A DNA stretch of 64,000 bases from Vombatus ursinus (Eukaryota > Chordata > Mammalia > Diprotodontia > Vombatidae): positions 34,835,312-34,899,311 of the forward strand of contig NW_020954556.1 in assembly GCF_900497805.2 (NCBI RefSeq), written 5' to 3'. This document shows, one piece after another, positions 54,400 through 64,000 of the stretch (positions are counted from its first letter, which is position 1; every line of letters starts with the position of its first letter). The notes under the pieces were generated by a model, which was not told the origin of the DNA, made no database searches, and saw only the letters and a program-made list of their open reading frames with translations. Both the position numbers and the translations under genes were made by a program.

Positions 54400-56325
54400 A
54401 CTGAGTCCATTGCTTCTCTATATGGAGGTGGGTAACATGTTTCATAATGAGTTCTCTGGAATTGTGTTTGTCCATTATGTTTGTTAGATTTCCTAATCTT
54501 TTGGAGTTATTTTTCTCTGTCACAATATTTTTGCTATTATGTAAATTGTTTCCCTGGTTCTGTTTACTTCACTGTATGTCAGTTCATACAAGACCTCCCA
54601 GGTTTTTCTGAAACCATCCCTTTCATCATTTTTGGAGCACAATAATATTCCACCACATTCACATGCCATAACTTGTCCAACCCTTCTCCATTTCATGGAC
54701 AATCCCTCAGTTTTCAAATCTTTACTTCCACAAAGAGTTGCTATACATATTTTTGTTTATATCGGTCCTGTCCATCTTTCTGTGATCTCTTTGGGATAAA
54801 AACATAGTTGTGTTGCTGAATCAGAGTATGCATGGTTTATTAGCTTTCTAGGCTATTCGAACTTGCTTTACAGAATGTCTAGATTAGTTCATGGCAAATG
54901 TATGTGTTTCCCACAGTCCCTACAGTATTTGTCATTTTTTTGGTTATCTCTGTCACTCTGATGGGTGTGAAGCAGTACCACAGAGATGTTCTAGTTTCCC
55001 TAAATATTAGTAATTTTGAACATTTTTTTATATGAGGGTTGATAGCTTGGATTTTTTTCCTTTGAAAACTATATATTCATATCCCTTGACCATTTATCAA
55101 TTAGAGAAGGCTCTTATTCCTATAAATTTGAATCAGTTTCATATGTATATATATATACATATATATATATCAGAAATAAGATTTTTATCACAAAAATTTA
55201 CTGCAAAGATCCTGTCCCCAATTTTTTACTTCTCTTCCAATTTTATCTAAATTGGTTTTATCTTTGTGTTAATTTTAAATAAAATTTTAATTTTGTGTAT
55301 TTAAAATGGTCAATTTTTCCTCCTGTGAACTTCTCTATCTCTTGTTTGCGAAGGAAGTGAAAGAGAAAAAAAAATGTTAAGTGTCTACTGTGTTCTATGC
55401 TAATATCTTTACATGAAGTCCTCCTTTTCCCATAGATCTGGCAGGTATTTCTTCCTTGCTTCTGTGATTTATTACCCTTTATGCCTAATCATGTGGTCAC
55501 TTGGAGCTTGTCTTGATATACAATATGAGATGTTGCTATATATCTAATTTCTGTAAGAATACTTTCCAGTTTTCCCTTAAGTTTTTACTGATTACTGAGT
55601 GCTTGCCTCAATAAAGAGGACATTTGGCTCTATCAAACATTAGATTACTGTACACATTGCTTTTTTATATTGTATACCTAATCTGTTTCACTCACCAACC
55701 TCTCTATTTCTTATGTAGTACCAAATTATTTTGATGATTATGGCTTTGTAATATAATTTGAAATCTGGTAAAGCAAGACTCCTCTTTCCACTTTTTTAAA
55801 ATTAATTACTTTAGTATTCTTGACTTTTTGTTACTTTAGATAAATTATGTCCTTATTTTTTCTAACTCTATAAAGTCAGGCTTTAGTAAGTTGACTGGAA
55901 AGATACTGAATAATATACGAATTTAGGTAATAATATAATTTTTACTATATTGGTTTAGCCTACCTATGAGCAATTATTATTTTTTTTCTAATTATTTAGA
56001 TGTCTTTATCTGTGTAAAGAATGTGTTTAATTGTGTTCATATAGTTCCTGCATACATCTTGGCAGGTAGACTACCAAGTGTTTTATACTATCTATATTAA
56101 TTTTAAATGGTGATTCTCTTTCTATCCCTTCCTGCTAGGTTTTGTTGATAATATACAGAAATGCTGATGATTTGTGTGCATTTCTTTTATATCCAGCAAC
56201 TTTGCTGAAGTTGTTAATTATTTCAATTAGCTTTTTAGTTGACCCTCTAGGTTACTTTAACTATATCATCCTATGATCTGCAAAGATGATAATTATGTTT
56301 CCTCCTTGTCTGAAAAGTTCTGATC
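54400..56325 (-). mobile_element. Old L1, 3' UTR to reverse transcriptase
   Basis: Minus strand: 'ctctgtcacaatatttttgc', 'ccctggttctgtttacttcac', 'caggtttttctgaaacc' (3' part), then the ORF2 tail, then 'ttttgatgattatggctttg' and 'tatatccagcaactttgctgaa', which are reverse-transcriptase blocks. 5'-truncated at about 56325. An (AT)n run sits at 55140-55172. No frame is usable. Confidence 0.75.
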
Positions 56326-56599
56326 ACAGGCCTATTATAACATAAACAATAAGAAGTCACATTTACATTATGTTTTAGTATTTACCAATCTCTTTTCCTC
56401 ACACCTTATGACATACTTGAAACATTGATTAGAAGTGAGCATTTTATGAGAGAGAAATATCATGAATCCAGTAAATATGAAGTAGAAAAAGCATGACCCA
56501 TGACACAATCTGTCTACAAGGATTTCCAAATGAGAAATAAAAAGAAGCTAAACTGTTCATTCTACTTCAGTGAAGCAGGATATTTTTCCCATACAAGCC

Positions 56600-56650
56600 C
56601 AGAATTTCAAAGCTGAGAGAGATCTCAGAGGTCATCTTACCTGTGATACA
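56600..56650 (-). repeat. THER2 tail fragment
   Basis: 'aatttcaaagctgagagagatctcagaggtcat' is shorter than a full unit; the phrase matches the reverse of the THER2 3' end. Confidence 0.55.
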
Positions 56651-56861
56651 TCTTTTAAGTCTAATTATAACTGTTATTTGCTCCTTAACTCCTGCCCTTC
56701 TTTCAAAAACTTACCTTGTATCTATTTTGAATATATTTATATATGTACTTATTGTTTCCTTCTTATAGATCATAATCATTTTGATTGCAGGTGTTAATTC
56801 ATTTTTTCTCTGTATTCTCATACCTGGCATAGTGACTAATCTATAATAGATACTTGTTTAT

Positions 56862-57010
56862 TGATAGGATCATTAAGTTCTAGATCCAAAGTTGAAAGAC
56901 ACAGTAAAAATCACCTTGTTCAGCCCCTTTATTTTATAGAGGTGTGCAGTGAGACTCAGAAACATTAAGTGACTTTTCCAAAGTCTCTGGTAGTAAGTGA
57001 CATAGAATCC
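56862..57010 (-). repeat. THER2-type SINE
   Basis: 'ctagatccaaagttgaaag', 'accttgttcagcccctttattttatagag', 'gactcagaaacattaagtgac' follow reversed THER2. Confidence 0.75.
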
Positions 57011-57981
57011 CTGTCAGCAGGGTAGTGAAAATTTGTCTTCCATGTTCCTCTTCTCTCTTTTCCTTTTGCTTTATATATACTATTCCTGCTCTCATAGTTA
57101 CACATCTGATATAATAGACAATTGACACATAGGTTTTTTTTTTAACTGATGCAACTCTTTCCAGGATTGTTTGCTTTTTAAAGAGGGATCAACTTGGAAT
57201 ATATCTCCAAGGAAATAATTTCCAATGGTGGAATTTCTTATATTGTGGCATTTGAGCCATGAAAGTACTTTTCATTTGGAAAGGTGACTAAGCATCTCTA
57301 TAGGCATATTTCAAATTTCCACACAGGCAATTTTACTTTCCTCACACTGAGGTACACACTACATGGTAATAACAACTACTTTTAGTAGGATAAGATGGAC
57401 AGAATTTTATCTATACTTGATATGCAGCTACCATGGGGCACAGTCTTATTTACTATGCTGGTGTAGATTTGCCTCACACTATGGAAAGTCAATATAAGCC
57501 ACTCCCAAATTACAAATTAATTGGATTTCAGAAGTATTTTATAAATCCATAGTTTGAGACATGGGATACAATTTTTCAAGAAGTTGTAACTGCGTGCCCT
57601 TCAACAAGGAATTAATTTCTTTCTTCTCCAGTGTCTTTTTTGGTGGAACAAACAAAGGGATTTTGAATGTGATGATTTCTAAGGTCTTTTCAAGGAATAA
57701 AATTCTGTGGTCTATGATTTTATAGATAGTGGCTAGTTCCTTAGTTCAACTCACAAAAGTTTATTCATTTGGTCTCCCAACCTTGATTCTCTTTTCTTTC
57801 CAATTTATCTACCTCACAGCTACTAAAAGTTCATGTCTAACCAGGTCATCGCACTATTAAATATGCTCCATTGACTCCCTATTGCCTACAAACTTCTTCA
57901 TTTGGCTTTTAATACCCTTCACAATATGGATCTTAGGTTTCCAGGCTTATCATGAATAACTGCCTTGCATGTACTCTACAG
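57011..57981. other. Unique DNA, no gene seen
   Basis: Nothing recognised; frames are short. It ends with CTCTACAG (57974-57981), the likely left target-site copy of the adjacent hAT element. Confidence 0.5.
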
Positions 57982-58191
57982 CAGAGGTGTTAAACATAGA
58001 GCCTACAGGCCACATATGACCACAACACTTCTGAGTGCTCCAAACAAGATTAAACTATAATTGGAAAATATTTAACAAAATAAAAATGAAATAGAACATA
58101 GTAATGTTAATACATGGTTTTCTAAGTCATTATACAACTATAGGGATTCTCATGTAGTGAGCCCCATTTTTATTTGAGTTTAACACTATTC
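57982..58191. mobile_element. Small hAT-type element (MITE)
   Basis: About 210 bp. The left end CAGAGGTGTTAAAC and the reverse complement of the right end share GTGTTAAAC (10 of 14 overall), the CAGGGGTGTCAAAC type of hAT terminus. Flanks CTCTACAG and TTCTATAG (58192-58199) match in 6 of 8, an aged 8-bp duplication. Internal phrases 'aggccacatatgacc' and 'gagccccatttttatttgag' also fit this repeat type. No coding capacity. Confidence 0.7.
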
Positions 58192-58449
58192 TTCTATAGT
58201 ATAGCTGCTCTCCTCCTTAATATGATATTACCATTTCCCATCTCTATATCCTAGAAAAGGTTTATCTTGAATTCTAGAATGTCATCTCTCATTTCCTCTG
58301 GCTCCTGCTTTATTCATAGATCTCAAGTGCACCTCACATGAGGAATATCCTTGTTGTACATACATACTCTATTAAACCCAAGTATCAGAATTATTTTCTA
58401 TATACTTCTGTATCTATCTACCTGTTATACTACATGTCCATCTACCCAC
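58192..58449. other. Unassigned short stretch
   Basis: Nothing recognised. Some wording resembles the 3' UTR of L2 ('tcatctctcatttcctctggctcc'). Confidence 0.35.
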
Positions 58450-58565
58450 CCTAGTATAATATAAGCTCCTAGAGGTCAAGAAATAGTTTCACTTTTGTTT
58501 TGATATCCTCAGTCACTGGCACATAGGCAATAAATACTTAATAAGTACATGTTGATTGATTAATT
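58450..58565 (+). repeat. L2 3' end
   Basis: 'gtataatataagctcctagaggtcaag', 'cagtcactggcacatagg', 'acttaataagtacatgttgattgatt'. Clear plus-strand L2 terminus. Confidence 0.85.
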
Positions 58566-59144
58566 GAATGATTGTTTTCTTATGCATGCAGTGGCTGGAT
58601 AAACAGAAGAGAACTACCATTGATGACTATGTTCCCAAAATAAAGTGCATTCCAATTTAGGTAAGTAAGGTCTCCATTTCTCTCAGCCCATTCAAATTTC
58701 CCCAGCTCCAACAAACTAATGTTGGATCTCAAGGCCTGTCACAAGAAGTCTGGCATGGCTGAGGTCTGAAGAGGTTAGAGTTTCAGAAAAATCCCCCCTT
58801 ATTCCCTATTCTTCCCTTTCTTCACTTATATTCCACAGAGGAAGGCAAAATCCCACATAAATGAGATTCTTGTATATAAAAGATTGAAGTCAGATGAATA
58901 CGTGTTTCATTAGAAAACCTCACACAATTTCATTTGATTATCCAGAACTGGGAACTGGACTGGAGATGAGGCTCTGGTAAAGTACCACACTAATGTACCT
59001 GGACTCTGCCAAGGATTGTACACCAGGTTAAGATGAATTCTGGAGGCTGGAAGAAATATAAGAAGAGAATGGCTTGATTTACTTTTAATCTTTATACAGC
59101 AGTAAAACACATGACCCTTATAGACAATAAGTGTTTTGTTTTGT
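58566..59144. other. Unassigned stretch
   Basis: Unique; no gene or repeat recognised. The 82-codon minus-strand frame at 58910-59158 overlaps the next L2 and is not supported. Confidence 0.45.
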
Positions 59145-59215
59145 TGAATCCCCAGCACTTACTATTGTACTTTGTATATAGTACATACTAAATAAATACT
59201 TGTTGGATTGAATTA
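59145..59215 (+). repeat. L2 3' end
   Basis: 'ccccagcacttactattgtac', 'gtacatactaaataaatacttgttgg'. Short L2 terminus. Confidence 0.8.
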
Positions 59216-60887
59216 TGTAAAAGAGGAGTGTCTCATATGCTTTGATGTAACTAACAGGATATCCTACTTCCTGATACATCTATCATATGAGAATGCCTTT
59301 GATTGAGTTGGAGAATCAATCAAAGTACAATTTGAGTGCAAACCAATCTTAATGGCCTCTATTGAACCAATCTATGAATTAAAGTATTATTTTAGGTCCA
59401 AATTCAATGAAAGCAAATAATGCCATTTTGAAAATAACTCATAGTTGGTGGATGAGAAGTAATCACGCCATCTGGGGCTTAAGTAAAACAAAAAGTCAGT
59501 TCAGAATCCAAGAACAGGACAAGCTTGTAGTGGGCAACTCTATCCTAGCCTTTGAGATGTAATAAGACTTGGCAGTGGTGGATGGGGAGCCCTCCACTCT
59601 ATTGACCAGAGGATGACCTTATGAAGTTCTAAAAGTCAGAAAATTTTATTTCCTATTGACATTGGAATCAATGTCCTTTTAACAGTTATGGCTGAGGATA
59701 ACATCTGCATTGGAAGCTAAGCACAAGCTACACCCCCAAAACGTGCAGCTTCAGAACTTTACTAGGACATTGACATTCAGAGCTCAACAGAGCTCTCCAC
59801 ACATTCCAAAAGAGAACTCCACAAGGAGTGGTGGCTCATAAGCAACAGAACTAGAGCAATCTCAACCTCTTAGGGTTCAACCTCTAGGAATCAGAGGGGA
59901 TACATGGTTTAAACACTCACCTTGACCTAAGTTGTCTTTTTGAATAAGAGTTGGGAGTTTGAACAAAGAGGAAATGCTATAATGAAAAGACATATCATAA
60001 TTAGAAGCATTTGATGGAATTTCACATACCAGCTTATCACTAGACCAGATATATATATATATTTTGAGGAAGTGAAAATAAAATCTACACATAGAAGAAG
60101 AGATTGAAACAAAATTTCTTTCTCAGAGTAGAAGATAACAGCTATTACAAAAGGCAAGAAAATTTCCTTGGGCTCTTCATGCCTGAATGTAACAGACATT
60201 TTAGAATAGAGTATGTATAAATATTTGTAGACAGTGTAGGGTTGTGTTGGGGAACTATGTATACAGCAAAATTTAGCAATTTTTATAGGCAACTACTCAA
60301 CAATGCATTTAGTGTGGCAAATCCATAGTTATCTAAGAAAATACTGCCAAGAGTCATGAGATAATAAGTGATATATTTATTTTACAGAAAAAAAGACATG
60401 GGAGCCAAATAACTGATCAGAGATCATCTGGAAAGGTATTTTGATTCTTCATTGACTACATTAACCATGAAAACACTGTTTCAATAATGAAAGAGAACAG
60501 AATCACTACCCAGCAATTTCAGGAGAGTAAGCAGTATAAGATTTCTAATATTTTATTTTCAGCCAAAAATGTTTTATTGATTTGGAATTGCTATTAAGTT
60601 GCAGTCATGCCATTTCAGCTAGGGGAATCAATGGTAATTTACTTTCCCTTATTTGGTAAGTGGACAATGGAACAACACTCAATCTTAAAAACGAAGCAGG
60701 ACAGTGATCCTACAAGTGATAAGAGGAAAACAAATCTTAACTGAGTTTAAGCTTATATTACCCAGAAAAGCATATTTGTTAAGGGGAAAAGTTATCAAGA
60801 AATATCTTATTTATTTATCTGTTTTGTAGGATTTAAGAATCATGGTGTTAGCCTTGGAAAGGTCTTTATACGTGATCTAATTATAAA
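59216..60887. other. Unique DNA, no gene seen
   Basis: Contains the palindromic site at 59297-59325 and a short (TA)n at 60048-60063. The overlapping minus frames of 121 and 71 codons (59877-60292) are hydrophobic, AT-driven and have no homologue I recognise. Confidence 0.45.
59297..59325. promoter_or_regulatory. Perfect inverted repeat CTTTGATTGA/TCAATCAAAG
   Basis: Two 10-base arms (59297-59306 and 59316-59325) with a 9-base spacer. Each arm contains a TCF/LEF-like CTTTGAT core overlapping a TGATTGA motif. The same arms, slightly shorter, occur at 7152-7173. A regulatory role is speculative. Confidence 0.25.
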
Positions 60888-61065
60888 ACCATAGCTTTAG
60901 AAACAGAGGAGACTAGAGTGATTATCTGAATCAATTATTACATTTTTAAGGAGTAATAACTGGTTCAGAGACATTGTGACATTCCCAAAGCCATGCAGGT
61001 AGGAGTCCCAAGAGTCAGGTTGCAATTCAAACCCAGATCCTCTGATTTTAAATTCAGCACACTTT
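60888..61065 (-). repeat. THER2-type SINE
   Basis: 'aaaaccatagctttagaaac', 'acattcccaaagccatgcagg', 'caaacccagatcctctgatt', 'cacttttcaccctatc'. Minus strand, nearly full length but diverged. Confidence 0.75.
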
Positions 61066-61084
61066 TCACCCTATCAATTCTTCT

Positions 61085-61185
61085 GATAGAGAGACAGAAG
61101 CCCAGAGAAGTGAAGAGATTAATTCAAAGTTATGCAGGAAGTCAGCAGTAGATGGGGGAATTGAATCCAGGTTCTTTAAGGGAAT
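61085..61185 (-). repeat. MIR/THER2 fragment
   Basis: 'gacagaagcccagagaagtgaag', 'gttatgcaggaagtcagcag', 'gaattgaatccaggttct'. A second minus-strand copy beside the first. Confidence 0.7.
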
Positions 61186-62489
61186 TTAAATTAGAACTTT
61201 ATTGTTCAAATATGATTTTAATTCTACCTGCAAAACAAAACAAATATTGTGTTTCTTATATGTTATTTCCCAGTAAAAGCAGCTTCATTATGCAACAATT
61301 AGGTCCACTCTAAATCTTGGTAAGAAGAAAAGTGACTTGAGGGATGCCCCAGTTCTGGTGGTTGTTAAGCACACCAATGTGGATCCTTTTACATTTTGTT
61401 TTAATAGACTTTATCAGGAATGTTAAAAGCATTGTGCAACATGTTGCATGGCTAAGGTACTCAGTAAAATATTTGTTGATTGACAGAACACTTCAACATT
61501 TCTGGGCTACTCTGGAATGGGAGGGAGCGGGGGAAATGAAGTTTTTTAAAAAAAAGTCAAATGGAGTTGAGTGGGGTGGGGGGAGCTTTTATTTGACTAG
61601 GGACAAAAATAAGGGATCATTCCCAGAAGTCATACTCTCTGCCAGCTGGTCTCATATTCTACAATCTGTGTTAGAGGAAATGATTTTGCTCAATTTAAAT
61701 GTCTACTGTGATTTTGCCTTTCCCTAAAGGAACCTAGAGCTTTGTGTGTGCTGGCTTCTTGTTTCCCACCACATTACAGAAAGAGGCACATTTATTACAG
61801 GCATTTTATTGCTTTGGGGACAGCTGTGTGGAGAGATGAATTGCCTTCCTGGAGTCATGAGGGGAGTCATATTGGTAGTGAGGAATTAGCCCAATATTCA
61901 TGATCCTTAATCCTCTTCTTTAATAACTAACAAGCAGGTACCTGGATGAGTTTACCTTGCACATTTTAAAAGGTATGTGTGTGTAAAGGGAAGGCAGTAT
62001 TAGAGTTTTTATATTCACTTTGAAAAAGAGGTACACACTCCTCTCTTTTCTGAGATGGCTCCATCATCTATGTATAATTTCTGCTGCTATGTTCCTTAAT
62101 GTTATGTGATGCATCTCTCCCCATTGTACTTACTCCTCTCCCTTTGATGCTTTTATACTTTCCCCTTTCCCCAGATCTCATCACTTTGCAATTTCTCACT
62201 GACTAACGTTGTTCACAGACAAAACATAGCTGTCTAAAATTCTATTGAGCTTTTAAGGACAACTAATCAATGAATATTTAATATTAAAGTAGCTTACTAG
62301 CAGTGGTTATATTCCAGATATAGTCACAGGTTTCAAATTGCATGAGAATGCTTTAAAAATTTAAAAAAAAATCAGCCTAGTAAATATCTTACCATTTCCT
62401 TGCATTAGAGGAATTTATATCTAAGATGTTATAACAGAAATGAGGATTCCATTATAAAATTCTTATTTTACTGATTAAGGAAAATAGGT
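61186..62489. other. Unique DNA with the longest unexplained frame
   Basis: A 127-codon plus-strand frame runs 61344-61727. It has no recognised domain, no usual start context, and a Gly/Trp/Lys-rich middle caused by a G-rich patch (61520-61590). I regard it as chance. Nothing else recognised. Confidence 0.4.
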
Positions 62490-63960
62490 CAAATCATCAA
62501 TCAATCAATGTTTATTAAGTAACTACCATATGGAAGCCACTGTGCTAAGCCCTAGAGACACACAAAAAAAGCAAAAGACAGTCCCTGCCCTCATGGAGTT
62601 TAAAGTCTAATGAGGGAGACAACATCCAAACAAATGCACTGTATAGAAAGTAAGATTATATATAATACACACATACACACACACACACACACACACATAC
62701 ACACACACAGATATAATGATTAACAGAAGGGAGAAAATAGAATTAAGAGGGATTAAAAAGAATTTCTATAAAAGATGAAATTTTATTTGGGACTTAAAGT
62801 AAGCCAGAGAAATGAGTAGGTAGAGTTGAGGAGGAAGACCATTCCAGGTATGGAGGACAACCAAAGAAGAAAAGCCAGGATCTGAGAGATAGAAGAGATA
62901 ACATCTACTGGCCTCATCAGTATTGCTGATTTAAACAGAAAGTGTGAGGAATAAAGTATAAGAAGACTGGAAAGTTAATAGAAGGCAAGATGATAAAGTT
63001 CTTTGAATACCAAACTAAAGATTTTGTATTTTATTCTTGAGGTAACAGGAAGCCACTGGGGTTTATTGAGGAGGAAAGTGACATGTGCCTTAGGAAAATT
63101 ACTTTGGCTGCTGAACAGAGGATGGATTGCAGTGGGGGAAGATGAGGCATGAAAACTCACAGGAAAACTATTGCAACAATCCAGGCATGAGGTGCAAGGG
63201 TCTACAATAGATTGATGGCTGTGTCAGAGCAAAGAAGGGGGCATATTAGAGAGATATTGCAAAGGTGAAACCCACAGGCTTTAACAATAGCTTGGATATA
63301 GTAGTTGATATATAGTGAGGTATCAAGGATAACTCCTATATTATGAGTGCAAGGAAGTGAGAGGATAATTTTGCCCTATTCAGAAATAAGGGAGGAATGA
63401 GAAGGGGAGATTTGAGAGAACAATAATAGTTTCATTCTGGACATGTTTGGTTTAAGATTTTTGCTGGTAATGATGGCAAGATTTCTACGGAGATGTCTGA
63501 AAGACATTTGGAGATGCAAGTTTAGAGGTCAGAAGAGAGGCTGGGGCAGGAAAGGTAGATTTGAGAATCATGCTTATAGAGATGGTAGTTAAATCCATGG
63601 GAACTGATGACATCCCCAGGTGAAGTAGTGTAAAGAGACAAAAATGGGCCCAGGATGGAACTTGAGGGATTCCTATAGTTAGAGGACATGATCTGGATGA
63701 GGATCCAGCAAAAGAGAATGAGGAGAGGTCAGATAGGTAGGAAGAGAACTAATAGACAGTGATGTCTCAAAAACACTAATGAAAAGAGAGCATCAAGGAA
63801 GAGAAGGTGATCAATACTGTCACAGTCTGTGGAGAGGACAAGGAGAATAAGGATTGAGAAAAGACCATTAGATTTGGCAATTTTTTTTAAATCATGTCAA
63901 TTGAAGCATTAAAATAAAGTGTATAAGGAGGTAATTAGATTTTCCACTGACCAGAACATA
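62490..63960 (-). repeat. Long L2-like repeat, 3' end at left
   Basis: The terminus 'atcaatcaatcaatgtttattaag', 'actgtgctaagccctagagac' and 'gtccctgccctcatggag' is typical reversed L2. Beyond 62720 it continues as an ordered set of phrases ('gaccattccaggtatgg', 'ggaagccactggggtttattg', 'attactttggctgctgaacagagg', 'attgcaacaatccaggcatgag', 'catctggatgaggatcc' type) shared with 24330-24800. I infer one L2-like element of at least 1.4 kb; the family label for the inner part is less secure. Confidence 0.65.
62664..62710 (+). repeat. (CA)n microsatellite
   Basis: CA repeat with two CATA interruptions within the L2-like element. Confidence 0.95.
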
Positions 63961-64000
63961 GAGCAAAAGCCAAAATTTGGGGTTTGCTTGTTTGTTTTTT

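Noticed and set aside
61344-61727. 127-codon open frame on the plus strand
   Set aside because: The longest frame not explained by a repeat, but it has no recognised domain, no start context and a composition set by a local G-rich patch. Chance is adequate at this length in 64 kb.

Overview
The window reads as AT-rich, non-coding DNA from a marsupial nuclear genome. The lineage call rests on the repeats: the tRNA-derived SINE with the start 'ggggcagctaggtgg' (20678-20829, 24990-25137), the composite SINE whose tail resembles an RTE/BovB LINE 3' end (14275-14513, 32573-32819), many THER2/MIR-type SINEs, L2 fragments, and L1 copies of the type common in opossum, dasyurid and macropod DNA. I cannot place it to order. 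I found no host protein-coding gene, no structural RNA gene, no CRISPR array and no bacterial-type operon. Every open frame I could identify is a broken LINE, or a shadow frame in repeats or low-complexity DNA.

Layout. 0-5 kb: L1 fragments, one with an intact 5' end at 2432, and an RTE-like LINE tail (2697-3360) lying inside an older L1. 5.3-9.6 kb: mostly unique DNA. 9.7-12.9 kb: an end-to-end, target-site-flanked L1 derivative without reverse transcriptase. 13-16 kb: SINEs, unique DNA and an L1 tail inside an L2. 16.4-19.7 kb: a second end-to-end L1 derivative inside a THER2 SINE, carrying an internal inverted duplication. 19.8-26 kb: a retrocopy, two solo LTRs with target-site duplications, and SINEs. 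26.9-30.4 kb: two more L1 derivatives. 31-41.7 kb: a nest holding a split SINE with a probable LTR, a nearly whole L1 ORF2, and L1s inside L1s. 41.7-46.4 kb: MIR, L2, a Tigger DNA transposon and unique DNA. 46.5-49.1 kb: an ORF1-only HAL1-like element. 49.9-50.4 kb: a SINE inside an L2. 52-56 kb: hAT, L2 and L1 remains. 57-64 kb: mostly unique DNA, a small hAT element, and a long L2-like repeat at the right edge.

The most coherent story is the L1 ecology. Three copies (9656-12875, 26932-30061, 39502-41233) share the same junction that removes most of ORF2 and joins the purine-rich tract after ORF1 to the ORF2 tail. A second type (16410-19667, 30074-30356) has also lost the ORF2 tail and has another 3' end. 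One long copy (33705-37785) retains a recognisable reverse transcriptase. Several non-L1 sequences carry long target-site duplications and A-tails, as expected for trans-mobilisation by L1. Nested insertions give a relative chronology: L2 and THER2/MIR hosts are older than the L1 derivatives and RTE-tailed SINE that interrupt them.
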